NCBI GenBank assembly: GCA_028716125.1
Contig: JAQUQK010000018.1
Coordinates: 1 to 15,275, forward strand
Direction: 5' to 3'
Source: Thermoplasmatota archaeon
GTDB taxonomy: Archaea; Thermoplasmatota; JAQUQK01
DNA length: 15,275 bases
This document shows positions 5,948-14,307 of this stretch, in pieces (position 1 is the first letter of the stretch; each line of letters starts with the position of its first letter). The position numbers and the translations under genes are program-made. The notes under the pieces were generated by a model, which did no database searches, was not told where the DNA came from, and saw nothing but the letters and a program-made list of their open reading frames with translations.

Positions 5948-6307
5948 ATGCCAGAAGAACTCTCGCCCCAAATGCGCAGCCAGTTAATGCAGTTCGACCA
6001 GCTTCGCCAGCAGGCGCAGATGATTTCGATGCAGCGCCAGCAGATGGAGATGAAGATGGAAGAGAACAAAATTGCCATCGAGGCGCTGGAAGCGGCAAAG
6101 GACGATGCGCCAGTTTACCGCCAGATCGGGGCGCTCATGATACAGACCGACAAGAAGTCAATGCTTGAAAAGGTCAAGGAAGAGAACGAAACCCTTGAGA
6201 TACGCGCAAAGACGATGAAAGCGCAGGAAGAAAAGGCAGTCGAGCGCCTGAATGCTTTGCAAGCGCAGATACAGGCGGCAATGAAAAACGTGCCGGGCGC
6301 GCAGTAG
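5948..6307 (+). CDS. pfdB: Prefoldin beta subunit
   Basis: Prefoldin is the hexameric jellyfish-shaped chaperone that passes unfolded proteins to the thermosome; four beta and two alpha subunits assemble. This 119-residue protein is two coiled-coil helices (about 8-48 and 70-113) joined by the beta-hairpin turn with the conserved signature PVYRQIGALMIQTDK (55-69). Length and start (MPEELSPQMRSQL) fit beta, not alpha, subunits. No Shine-Dalgarno site precedes the ATG; a strong promoter element sits 30 bases upstream, so leaderless translation is likely. The DHH gene follows after four bases. The alpha subunit, often near aIF6 in archaea, is not in the window. Confidence 0.94.
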   Translation: MPEELSPQMRSQLMQFDQLRQQAQMISMQRQQMEMKMEENKIAIEALEAAKDDAPVYRQIGALMIQTDKKSMLEKVKEENETLEIRAKTMKAQEEKAVERLNALQAQIQAAMKNVPGAQ

Positions 6308-6311
6308 AATT

Positions 6312-7289
6312 ATGGATGAATATTCCAAAATAATCCGGGCGCTTGAGGTGTCCGGTCGAAAACTCATTCTTTCCCACGTAAACGCAGACCCAGATGCCAT
6401 AGGAAGCGCAGTCGCGCTGAAACTGTCATTTCCAGAAATAACAATCGGCGCGGTCGAGAGCATCCAGCCGATTGCCCGCAAAATCTGCGAGCGCGTTGGG
6501 GTTCAGGCGGAAATAAATCCTGCAATTGAGAATTTTGACGCGATTTTCATAATCGACACTTCGACAAAAGCGCAGATTTGCCAGTATGCCCAAAAAATTC
6601 AGGAGTCCAAAAAGCCAGTTTACATAATAGATCATCATGCTCGAAGCGACTGGCAGGCAGACGTTTATCTTTGCGATGAACTTCCTTCGTGCGCTGAAGT
6701 CGTTTTCAGCATCCTCAAAAAAGCGGGCAAGCAAATAACAAAAGATGCGGCGCTCGCGCTTCTTTGCGCCATAATCACAGACACAGGAAAATTCAGGTAT
6801 GCAGAACCGGAAACGCACAAAATCTTTGCGGAACTGCTGGAAACTTCGGGTCTTTCCCATGACGACGTGTTTTCAATTCTCGAAGGTGATGAGGAAAACG
6901 GCGTCTCGATGCGCATCGCCCACCTGAAATGCGGCCAACGGGCGCAGTTCGAGCAGGTTGGCGACTTTATAATTGCGTGGTCGAATCTAAGTTCCTTCGA
7001 GGGCTCGGCATCGCGCGTGCTTGTAAACGCTGGCGCAGACGTTGCATTCGTTCTTGCGGAAAGTAAGGGGGAATTCAGAATTTCCGGGCGCGCTTCGTGG
7101 CGCGCAGTGAACGCCGGTTTGCATCTTGGAAAAATGATGCAGGAAATCGGCAAGCAATTCAACTGCTCGGGCGGAGGGCACGGGGGCGCGGCGGGGCTGA
7201 ATGGAAAGCAAGATGGGGGCAAAGCGCTCGGCGCCTGCGTAGAAGAGGCAAAACGAGTTTTCAGCGGCATTTTGTCAAATAAGACTTAA
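6312..7289 (+). CDS. DHH/DHHA1-family phosphoesterase (RecJ/NrnA-like)
   Basis: The 325-residue protein carries all the hallmarks of the DHH superfamily of Mn-dependent phosphodiesterases. Motif I is HVNADPDAIGSA (22-33; H22, D26, D28), motif II has D82 in FIIDTST, motif III is the DHH triad D107-H108-H109 in YIIDHHA, and motif IV has D157 in ITDTGKFRY. The C-terminal DHHA1 domain shows the GGGH substrate motif (287-290, CSGGGHGGAAG). Such proteins degrade short oligonucleotides (nanoRNase), pAp, cyclic dinucleotides, or act as single-strand exonucleases. The compact size and absence of extra domains favour an NrnA-like or archaeal RecJ-like hydrolase, but the substrate cannot be read from sequence. 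It lies four bases after prefoldin with no promoter of its own, a short-gap operon. Confidence 0.9.
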   Translation: MDEYSKIIRALEVSGRKLILSHVNADPDAIGSAVALKLSFPEITIGAVESIQPIARKICERVGVQAEINPAIENFDAIFIIDTSTKAQICQYAQKIQESKKPVYIIDHHARSDWQADVYLCDELPSCAEVVFSILKKAGKQITKDAALALLCAIITDTGKFRYAEPETHKIFAELLETSGLSHDDVFSILEGDEENGVSMRIAHLKCGQRAQFEQVGDFIIAWSNLSSFEGSASRVLVNAGADVAFVLAESKGEFRISGRASWRAVNAGLHLGKMMQEIGKQFNCSGGGHGGAAGLNGKQDGGKALGACVEEAKRVFSGILSNKT

Positions 7290-7316
7290 AGCCCATTTTT
7301 TGATATGTAAACGAAA

Positions 7317-7371
7317 TATCCAATCCCGATATAAAACGTGTAAAGAAACTATCCAATCGGGATTTAAAAGG
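7317..7371 (+). promoter_or_regulatory. Repeated operator-like promoter upstream of the membrane regulator
   Basis: Two related ~22-base units lie 33 bases apart (7317-7338 and 7350-7371). Both begin TATCCAATC and end in an AT box: ATATAAAA in the first, ATTTAAAA in the second. Their centres differ as CCG versus GGG, which creates an exact inverted repeat AATCCCGAT (7322-7330) / ATCGGGATT (7356-7364). Three helical turns between copies and embedded TATA boxes suggest a regulator site overlapping one or two promoters. GGAG at 7370-7373 is the probable ribosome-binding site. Confidence 0.6.
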
Positions 7372-7384
7372 AGAAAACATAATC

Positions 7385-9874
7385 TTGTTCGTGAGAAACA
7401 TGGCGGGGCTTGCAAAACGAATCGTCATTGGCGGAATAAAGGCAGTTGCGCTTTTCATTGTGTTTTCGTTTCTGTTCCTGGCCACCAGTACAGCCGTGGA
7501 ATATGCGAGCTACAAGGCTAATGAGGCGGCCGATGTTGGCGACGGCATCCTGGTTCAAGTTCCATATTCACGAATGGGCGACACGGCAAGTTATTCGCTT
7601 TCTTTTAAGAATTACACATACAAAAACCCGGTTTATAAGAAGGAACTTTATCGTATACATTTTGGCGAATCACTAATCAATGAGAATATTGCAGACGCTT
7701 TCGGTTTTAGGGAACCTCTCTTGAGAATTGATGAATCTTTTAATTATTCTTTATCTGGCTCAGACAGTTTTCCATCGGATTTTTTTACCGCATTTGATGA
7801 TAACTATTACATCTCTTATCGCAATACGACGTACTATCTCAACGGCTCGGGATATCTTGCCCAGCGCAATAGGGAAGACGTGTATTCAACGAATTCAGAT
7901 GGCATAAAACCAGAGGTAATGGAAAGACAATACGACTATGGTTACGGCCTTGGGGGATGGGAATGGGCGATGTGGGGCCAGGGATGCAATTTTTCTTATA
8001 ATCTAAGCGCCGAAGAGTATCTTGAATATGATATAGCGGGGAGTTACAAGGTAGATAACTGCAAAATAATAAATGGATATGTATGCGTTTCAGAAACAGA
8101 GGAATACGACTATCGCCTTGACCATGAGAATCAATTTTGCTCGGATAATCCATTTACCACGTACTTTGTCAGATATGAAGGAGAAGCGAAAGGTGTGCAT
8201 GAAGAAGTAAAAATCTGGCGTTCCAGCGGCTCTCCATATATAATACTCAAGGAAACGAATGTTACTGTTACAAATGCCGCAGGAAATATTATTGATGAGA
8301 TATACACACAACTTGTTTTTAATGAAATTAATGTCGGCTCGGTACTGGTTCCTTGGGCAAACAGCAAGTTTGGCTGGATGCCACCCCAAATGGATGGAAA
8401 TGGATTAATCAATCAGGATTTGGATTGGCAGCCGATGTTTATGGAAATTGCCCCTCAAGACGGGGAAGGATGCGAACTTGCTTATCTGCTCAGTGAAGTC
8501 ATAACAAACATTCTCAACGATCCTTTGATCGGTTTTTCTGAATACCTTGCGTCGCACCCTGGCGCGTATCTTCAAAGTGCGTATTACAATCGGTTTGAGG
8601 ATAACGACTATCTTCAGAGATACGGATTGCTTCTAGGAACAACAGGGGAGCAGGAAACCGAAACGCATTCGTGGCATCTCATATTCAGCGACGAGGGCGG
8701 CAGCGGCTATTCTGCTTTTTCAAACAAGACAATCTTAAAGGCCATCCCTGAATTGGTTCTGGCAGTGGAAAATTCTGAAGAATATCCTTTTTCTGCGATT
8801 CCGATGCAAGCTCCAATTACATCGGGAAAAGCCCCAACAATACAATCCGCCATAGAGGTTTGGAGGAGAGACGCATCCGACTACTTCTCAAATATGAACG
8901 TCACTCTATTGACATGGGGCGTTGAAGATTTTTGGTTGTATGATAGCTACGCCAGAAATCCAAATTTTCCGTGGCGGGAGTTGTTTTGTTTTTCATCGGT
9001 GTGCATAGGATATTACTACAACGGATGGGAAGTAGAACAATCTTTGTTATCACAGAATACAACATACACCAGTCGGGTTGAAGAATCCTGCATCAAAATA
9101 AACGCATCAAACGGAAAAACGAACACCCTTGGGGAATATCAAATAGTATATCAACCGGACCTTTCGTCAGATCCCTCGAATCCTTATGGAGGTACGCAAG
9201 TTAGCGGAACACAATCTAAACAAAATGGCGAATATTATGTTCCCGCAGAAAGCAGCTACCCCCCTTCCTGGTTCCGCCTCTCCATTCAGAGCATTGAAAA
9301 AACCGCCATTGGTTTCTCCATCGTAGGGGCGCTTGCCGTTATAGTCTATTTCACATCGTCTCTGAAGTACGGTATTTCAAAGATGTTTTTCTTCCCACTA
9401 TTCTCAAAAACCCTCAAGGACAACGCGCTCACACACAGGACGCGCTCCCGCATATTCAAAATAATACAGTCGGAAAGCGGCGCCAACATAAGCGACATAA
9501 TGAAGAAAGCGGATATTGCATGGGGCGAAGCCGTGCATCACCTGGACGTCCTGGAGAGCGGCGGCTACGTGATGTCGATGAAGCGAGGCAGGAGCAGGCG
9601 CTATTTCATAAAAGAAGGAACGCAGGATTACGCAGCGCGGGAGATAAGCGTAGTCATGCGCAATCGAACTGCGGAGCTCATATATAATTCGATAAAGCGC
9701 ACCCCGGGAATAAATCAGAGGCAGCTTGCGGAAATTGCGGGAATCAAGCATCCTGCCGCCATCTGGCACATAAAACAGCTAAAGGGCGTTGGGCTTGTAG
9801 AGGAGCGAAAGGAAGGGAGATATACGAAGTATTTCCCGGCGTCTGCAGCAGGAAGCACGTTCGGAAATAATTAA
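7385..9874 (+). CDS. Membrane-anchored sensor-like protein: large ectodomain, C-proximal TM helix, two cytoplasmic winged-helix units
   Basis: The product is 829 residues. Order: N-terminal signal or anchor helix (14-34), a ~600-residue region (40-637) rich in Tyr, Asn, Ser and Gly with about eleven N-x-S/T sequons (for example N76, N120, N147, N202, N292, N505, N558) and eight cysteines, a membrane helix (640-658), then two winged-helix-like units: 680-743 (RTRSRIFKIIQSESGANIS, WGEAVHHLDVLESGGYV) and 758-817 (RTAELIYNSIKRTPGINQ, AAIWHIKQLKGVGLVEE). The second halves match the MarR/ArsR-like pattern 'hxxLexxGlv'. The topology implies an extracellular sensor domain directly linked to DNA binding at the membrane, a one-component regulator. 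The ectodomain matches nothing I know. Start candidates: TTG 7385 (GGAG 11 bases before), GTG 7391 and ATG 7400; the signal helix is intact from any of them. The family is unrecognised. Confidence 0.8.
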   Translation: MFVRNMAGLAKRIVIGGIKAVALFIVFSFLFLATSTAVEYASYKANEAADVGDGILVQVPYSRMGDTASYSLSFKNYTYKNPVYKKELYRIHFGESLINENIADAFGFREPLLRIDESFNYSLSGSDSFPSDFFTAFDDNYYISYRNTTYYLNGSGYLAQRNREDVYSTNSDGIKPEVMERQYDYGYGLGGWEWAMWGQGCNFSYNLSAEEYLEYDIAGSYKVDNCKIINGYVCVSETEEYDYRLDHENQFCSDNPFTTYFVRYEGEAKGVHEEVKIWRSSGSPYIILKETNVTVTNAAGNIIDEIYTQLVFNEINVGSVLVPWANSKFGWMPPQMDGNGLINQDLDWQPMFMEIAPQDGEGCELAYLLSEVITNILNDPLIGFSEYLASHPGAYLQSAYYNRFEDNDYLQRYGLLLGTTGEQETETHSWHLIFSDEGGSGYSAFSNKTILKAIPELVLAVENSEEYPFSAIPMQAPITSGKAPTIQSAIEVWRRDASDYFSNMNVTLLTWGVEDFWLYDSYARNPNFPWRELFCFSSVCIGYYYNGWEVEQSLLSQNTTYTSRVEESCIKINASNGKTNTLGEYQIVYQPDLSSDPSNPYGGTQVSGTQSKQNGEYYVPAESSYPPSWFRLSIQSIEKTAIGFSIVGALAVIVYFTSSLKYGISKMFFFPLFSKTLKDNALTHRTRSRIFKIIQSESGANISDIMKKADIAWGEAVHHLDVLESGGYVMSMKRGRSRRYFIKEGTQDYAAREISVVMRNRTAELIYNSIKRTPGINQRQLAEIAGIKHPAAIWHIKQLKGVGLVEERKEGRYTKYFPASAAGSTFGNN

Positions 9875-9927
9875 CCTTGAGGAAAATGCGCTGAAAGAGT
9901 GTAAAGAAGAAGCGAAGAAGTTTCTTT

Positions 9928-10617
9928 CTAACTTACAACAGTGACTTTTAGGTCGTCAAACCACGCAGTGCCGGTCCCATGCAATCCCGCTCTTGCAAGA
10001 AGCATCTCGGTTCCTTGTGGAACAATCATTGGGCTTGTCTTGTAGTATTTCCAACCACTATTGCCTTTTGCTTCTGACGTCGTAGATTGATCGAATATTG
10101 TTGTGTACTCATTGTCCCAACACTGGAGCATCAAAAACGCCCCATCACTTGTCACCTTTTCTGTTCTTATCCATCCAGAAATGATTATGCTTTTTCCAAT
10201 TAACACTTTAGCGCCATACATTGTTTGGCCCCAGTTATTATACACGTTGCCGTTGTATTCGGGATATGTGTATGAATTGGAGATGCATGCGCTTCTCGCG
10301 CCACCGTGTTTCTCGAATTTATCTGAGTACATGCTAAGCCCATTTGATGCAATGCACGCCTTGAACCATTCCTCAGGAGCGCCGTTATCTATTTCCTCAA
10401 AACCCGGATTTTCAAGTAAGTTAGCATTCGTTTCTTCGTTATTTCCCGTAATGGAATTTATTCCTTCTGAAACATCCAATATGCACCCTGAAAGAGATGC
10501 TAAAATGAATGTGAATGATAGAATCATTGCAAGAACAGGCAAACAAAAGCGCCTTTTGCCCGAACGCACAGCATTCGCATCTTTTATCTCTTTTGTATTG
10601 AATATATCACACTTCAT
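9928..10617 (-). CDS. Secreted lipoprotein-like protein with CBM4/9-type jelly-roll
   Basis: The frame is open to a GTG at 10638, but the ATG at 10617 is preferred because GGTG (10621-10624) sits three bases before it; this gives 229 residues. An unusually long charged N-region is followed by a hydrophobic stretch (about 26-42) and the lipobox LSGC (42-45), so lipid anchoring at C45 is likely. A short Asn/Glu linker leads to NLLENPGFEE, then APEEW, then GWIRTEK, ending GTGTAWFDDLKVTVV. This is the classic opening and closing pattern of carbohydrate-binding modules of the CBM4/9/22 type. There is no catalytic domain, so it may bind a sugar polymer or glycoprotein at the cell surface. It is convergent with the membrane sensor (53 bases between stops), a hint of linked surface function only. 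Confidence 0.78.
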   Translation of the reverse strand: MKCDIFNTKEIKDANAVRSGKRRFCLPVLAMILSFTFILASLSGCILDVSEGINSITGNNEETNANLLENPGFEEIDNGAPEEWFKACIASNGLSMYSDKFEKHGGARSACISNSYTYPEYNGNVYNNWGQTMYGAKVLIGKSIIISGWIRTEKVTSDGAFLMLQCWDNEYTTIFDQSTTSEAKGNSGWKYYKTSPMIVPQGTEMLLARAGLHGTGTAWFDDLKVTVVS

Positions 10618-10638
10618 TGGCACCACATCTTTCTGCAC

Positions 10639-10736
10639 TAAAATCGCAATCTAGGTTTTATTTGTTTGTGAACAATTTGTGCCATTCTGTCCAACAAAAT
10701 GCCATTCTGTTCGCGGAAGCGCAGGAAAATCACAAT
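10639..10736. promoter_or_regulatory. Divergent promoter region with direct repeat TGCCATTCTGTYC
   Basis: TGCCATTCTGTCC (10680-10692) and TGCCATTCTGTTC (10700-10712) are two copies with a 20-base period, about two helical turns. They lie between the lipoprotein gene (minus; AAATAAAACC TATA candidate about 10653-10662) and the methionyl-tRNA synthetase promoter. The period and central position suggest a paired protein-binding site; no known motif is recognised. Confidence 0.5.
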
Positions 10737-10768
10737 TTTAAACGCATTTCCGATTCTCCAGCGATAAG
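10737..10768 (+). promoter_or_regulatory. Promoter of the methionyl-tRNA synthetase operon (TTTAAA-N7-CCGATTC)
   Basis: TTTAAA at 10737-10742, CCGATTCTCC from 10750, and CGATAA-G immediately before the ATG. Element order and all spacings equal those of the prefoldin promoter at 5916. There is no Shine-Dalgarno site, and the predicted transcript starts at or a few bases before the ATG. Confidence 0.7.
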
Positions 10769-13021
10769 ATGTCTAGAATTTATATCGGCGTAGCCTGGCC
10801 TTACGCAAACGGCTCGCTTCACTTGGGACACGTCGCCGGATCGCTTCTGCCACCGGACATATTCTCAAGATTCCACAGGATGCGCGGGAACGAAGTTCTG
10901 ATGGTTTCCGGCTCTGATGAGCACGGAACTCCGATTACAATCACTGCCGACAAGCAGAAGAAGACCCCGCAGCAGGTCGTTGATGACTATCATAAGGAGC
11001 ACGTTGAATCGCTGCGCCAGCTGGGCGTTAATTTCGACCTTTTCTTCCGCACCTCCGACCCAAACCACGCTAAAGTGGTCCATGACGTTTTCCTTCGCCT
11101 GCTGGAAAAAGGCTACATTTACAAAGCGCCGACAACCGCGCAATACTGCCCAACCTGCAATAAATTCCTGCCGGATAGATATGTTGAAGGCACATGCCCG
11201 CACTGCGGTTCTGATGCGAGGGGCGACCAGTGCGACAACTGCGGAAAGACGCTCGATCCCACAGAACTCAAAAATCCGAAATGCAAGCTTTGCGGCGGAA
11301 CGCCTGAAACGCGCGACACGGAACATTTCTTCCTGAAACTCTCTGCGCTCCAGCCCATGCTCGAGGAATGGCTCAAGGACAAGAAATACTGGCGCCAGAA
11401 TGTATTGACTTTCACAGAAAACTGGCTTAAGAATGGCCTCAAAGACAGGGCAATAACGCGCGACCTGCAATGGGGAATCAAAATCCCGCTGCCGGGCTAT
11501 GAGGGAAAGCGCATCTATGTATGGTTCGAGGCCGTGATTGGATATCTTTCGGCGTCAATGGAATGGGCAAGGCGGGCAGGAAAGCCGGACGAATGGAAAA
11601 AGTTCTGGCACGGCAATGAGGCGCGCGCCTACTACTTCATCGGCAAGGACAACATCCCGTTCCACACGATAATCTGGCCTGCAATGCTTATGGGCTACGG
11701 CGGGCTGAACCTTCCATATGACGTTCCCGCAAATGAGTTCCTGCAATTTGATTCGCAGAAATTCTCAAAGAGCAAGGGAATCGGAATTGACGTGCCGTCG
11801 TTCCTTTCAAAGTTCGACTCCGACTCGCTGCGCTACTATCTATCAATCAACATGCCAGAAACAAAGGACATGAACTTCACGATGGAGGACTTCATCGCCA
11901 AGAACAACAACGAGCTTGTCGCGGCAATCGGCAATTTCATCCACCGCTCTATCTCATTCACGGTTTCAAAGATGGGCGACACCGTGCCGCCAGTTGGAGA
12001 GCTTGACGACCTTGACCGCCAGGCGCTTGCGCAGACGGAAGCGGCGCACAAGCAGGTCACGGAACTCCTGGAAGTGTGCAGATTCAAGGACGCGATGAAA
12101 GCCATTCTGGACTTCGCCCAGGTGGGCAACAAATACATCGACACGAAGGCACCTTGGAAGCTCGTGAAAGAGGACAAAGTAAAATGCGGAACCGCGCTTC
12201 ACGTCTGCCTGAAAATGTCAAAAGCCCTTGCCGTCATGATGGCGCCATTTATGCCGAACGCAGCAGACAAAGTATGGGCAACTCTTGGATATTCCGGCTC
12301 AATTCACGCCCAGAAATGGGAAACGGCACTTGAAGATATCGCAGCAGGCCAGAAGCTTCAAAGCCCTTCGCCAATTTTCAAAAAAATTGAAATGGAAAAA
12401 GAGGCGCTAAAAGAGCAGCCGAAGCAGGAGGCAAAGCCCGAGGCGAAAGCCGCGGCTAATGCGCCAATAGCAAGCCCGCGGATTGCAGCCGAGAAAGCAG
12501 CGCCCGCGCCAACAGTCATTTCAAAAATAATTGGAAAGCCCGAGGACTATATTGACCTGCGCATTGCCGAAGTAAAGGAAGTTGCGCCGCATCCAAACGC
12601 GGACAAGCTCTATGTTCTGAAAATAAACCTTGGAAAACACGGCGAGCGCCAGTTAGTGGCGGGCATAAGAAAATACTACACTCCAGAGGAACTTATCGGG
12701 AAGAAAATCACAGTGGTTGCAAATCTCGAGCCAGCAAAGCTTCGCGGCGTCGAATCTAATGGAATGATTCTCGCGGCTGAAGATTCTGGCGGAGTGGTTT
12801 CAGTCCTTATTGCGCAAGGCGAATTAGGAGAGCCTGTTTTTGCAGAAGGCTCGAAGCCAGCAGATGCAATTAGGCCCACGATAAAATATGATGACTTCGC
12901 GCTCGCAGAAATTGCGGCATTCGCCGACGGCTCGATAAAGTTTGACGGAAAGACGCTTCGCACAATGGCTGCGCCAGTGAGAACGGAACGCATCGTCCTC
13001 GACGGGGCGAACGTGCATTAA
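10769..13021 (+). CDS. metG: Methionyl-tRNA synthetase with fused C-terminal tRNA-binding domain
   Basis: The 750-residue enzyme charges tRNA-Met. The class Ia Rossmann core has the HIGH-type motif HLGH (18-21, in AWPYANGSLHLGH) and the KMSKS loop as KFSKS (331-335). The connective peptide carries two complete zinc knuckles: C127/C130 with C143/C146, and C155/C158 with C172/C175. The helical anticodon-binding domain spans about 370-540. A linker rich in Ala, Lys, Glu and Pro (545-585) joins a Trbp111/EMAPII-type OB-fold domain (589-700, DLRIAEVKEVAPHPNADKLYVL, RQLVAGI, SNGMILAA) that dimerises the enzyme and binds tRNA elbow, as in Pyrococcus MetRS. About 50 more residues (701-750) follow the usual OB-fold end and have no obvious match. 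The start is fixed by the promoter and the conserved N-terminus. Confidence 0.97.
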   Translation: MSRIYIGVAWPYANGSLHLGHVAGSLLPPDIFSRFHRMRGNEVLMVSGSDEHGTPITITADKQKKTPQQVVDDYHKEHVESLRQLGVNFDLFFRTSDPNHAKVVHDVFLRLLEKGYIYKAPTTAQYCPTCNKFLPDRYVEGTCPHCGSDARGDQCDNCGKTLDPTELKNPKCKLCGGTPETRDTEHFFLKLSALQPMLEEWLKDKKYWRQNVLTFTENWLKNGLKDRAITRDLQWGIKIPLPGYEGKRIYVWFEAVIGYLSASMEWARRAGKPDEWKKFWHGNEARAYYFIGKDNIPFHTIIWPAMLMGYGGLNLPYDVPANEFLQFDSQKFSKSKGIGIDVPSFLSKFDSDSLRYYLSINMPETKDMNFTMEDFIAKNNNELVAAIGNFIHRSISFTVSKMGDTVPPVGELDDLDRQALAQTEAAHKQVTELLEVCRFKDAMKAILDFAQVGNKYIDTKAPWKLVKEDKVKCGTALHVCLKMSKALAVMMAPFMPNAADKVWATLGYSGSIHAQKWETALEDIAAGQKLQSPSPIFKKIEMEKEALKEQPKQEAKPEAKAAANAPIASPRIAAEKAAPAPTVISKIIGKPEDYIDLRIAEVKEVAPHPNADKLYVLKINLGKHGERQLVAGIRKYYTPEELIGKKITVVANLEPAKLRGVESNGMILAAEDSGGVVSVLIAQGELGEPVFAEGSKPADAIRPTIKYDDFALAEIAAFADGSIKFDGKTLRTMAAPVRTERIVLDGANVH

Positions 13022-13031
13022 GCGGGCTAAA

Positions 13032-14297
13032 ATGGAAAAAAAGCCCAAAGTCTATCTCGAGGCGCACGGTTGCGCCGCCAACATGGGCGACTACGAAATA
13101 ATCCGCTCCGCGCTTGAACGCGCAGGATGCCAAATAGTTCCCACAATCGCAGAAGCCGACGCCCTTGTTTTGGTCACTTGCATAGTCATAAACACCACCG
13201 AACAGCGAATGCTTTCGCGCCTGAAAGAGTTCGCAAAAACCGGAAAGAAGATAATCGTAGCCGGCTGCATGGCGGCGGCGCGAAAAGAGGAAGCGCTAAA
13301 GATTGTGCCGGGAATTATTTTTGTTAAACCTTCTGAAAGCGCAACAATCGCAAAAATCGTCTGCGGCTCGGGCGTTGAATATTTCGAATCAAAACTGGAC
13401 GTTCCGGTAAAGCACCGCGGCATTCAATCAATAATCCAGATTTCAGAAGGATGCGCTTCCGCCTGCACGTACTGCATAACCAAGAAGGCGCGCGGAAAAC
13501 TTGTTAGTTTCGAACCGCAAAAAATAGTCGGATGCACAAAACGTGCCATCGAATCGGGATGCAGGGAACTCTGGATAACGGCGCAGGACACCGGCGACTA
13601 TGGCAAGGACATGAAGAATTTGCGCCTGCCGCAGCTGTTGCGCAAAATTACAGAAATACCCGGCGATTTCAAAATCCGCGTAGGCATGATGGGAATTCGC
13701 GGCGCAAATCAGATTCTTGGCGATTTAATTGAAATTTACAAAAATGAGAAAATCTACAAATTTATCCACTTTCCTGTTCAAAGCGGCGATGATGAAATCC
13801 TGCGCAGGATGGGGCGCGGCTACAAAGCGGCGGATTTCGAGCGCATCGTTGAAAAATTGCGCAAGGAATTCCCAGAAATTCTGATTTCAACCGATGTCAT
13901 CGTTGGATTCCCCGGCGAAACTGAAGGGCAATTTGAAAACACCCTTGACCTTCTGAAGCGCAGCCGCCCGGAAATCATAAATATCAAGCGCTTCTCCTCC
14001 CGCCCGGGAACGAAAGCGCATAAAATGGAAGGAAAAATCCACACCAAAATCATGAAAGCGCGCTCGACAAAAGCCACAGCGCTCCACCATCACATTGGCG
14101 CTGAACTTGGAAAGAATTACGTCGGAAAAGAATTCTCAGCATTAGTCACAGAAGAAGGCAAAAACGGCACTTCATTCGCGCGCCTGGACAACTACAAGGC
14201 AGTGGCGATAAAAGAGAAAATCCCCGTTGGAAAGCGCGTCAAGGTAAAGATAAAGTCGGCGACTTATGCGTATCTGGTCGGGGAAATTGTGGAATAA
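13032..14297 (+). CDS. tRNA threonylcarbamoyladenosine methylthiotransferase (e-MtaB/CDKAL1 type)
   Basis: This 421-residue radical-SAM enzyme of the MiaB family adds a methylthio group to t6A37 (giving ms2t6A) in tRNAs reading ANN codons. The N-terminal UPF0004 domain holds three cluster cysteines C14 (AHGCAANMGD), C50 and C79 (AGCM). The radical-SAM site CxxxCxxC is C141, C145, C148 in EGCASACTYCITKKARG, a form typical of the CDKAL1/archaeal subgroup. HFPVQSGDDEILRRMGRGY (246-264) and VIVGFPGETE (289-298) are conserved, and a TRAM domain (about 362-421) closes the protein. It starts 10 bases after metG with no own promoter or clear Shine-Dalgarno site, so co-expression with the synthetase is likely. 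Both genes act on tRNA decoding. Confidence 0.94.
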   Translation: MEKKPKVYLEAHGCAANMGDYEIIRSALERAGCQIVPTIAEADALVLVTCIVINTTEQRMLSRLKEFAKTGKKIIVAGCMAAARKEEALKIVPGIIFVKPSESATIAKIVCGSGVEYFESKLDVPVKHRGIQSIIQISEGCASACTYCITKKARGKLVSFEPQKIVGCTKRAIESGCRELWITAQDTGDYGKDMKNLRLPQLLRKITEIPGDFKIRVGMMGIRGANQILGDLIEIYKNEKIYKFIHFPVQSGDDEILRRMGRGYKAADFERIVEKLRKEFPEILISTDVIVGFPGETEGQFENTLDLLKRSRPEIINIKRFSSRPGTKAHKMEGKIHTKIMKARSTKATALHHHIGAELGKNYVGKEFSALVTEEGKNGTSFARLDNYKAVAIKEKIPVGKRVKVKIKSATYAYLVGEIVE

Positions 14298-14307
14298 TAA
14301 AAATAAT

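Noticed and set aside
5805..6098. Minus-strand frame of 97 codons across the prefoldin promoter
   Set aside because: It covers the prefoldin promoter and coding start; low-complexity Ala/Ser/Pro composition indicates a shadow.
10103..10654. Plus-strand frame of 183 codons opposite the lipoprotein gene
   Set aside because: The minus strand encodes a signal peptide, lipobox and CBM-like pattern; the plus frame has none and no start signals.
10865..11470. Minus-strand frame of 201 codons inside metG
   Set aside because: It lies wholly within the conserved catalytic core of MetRS and is a codon-bias shadow.
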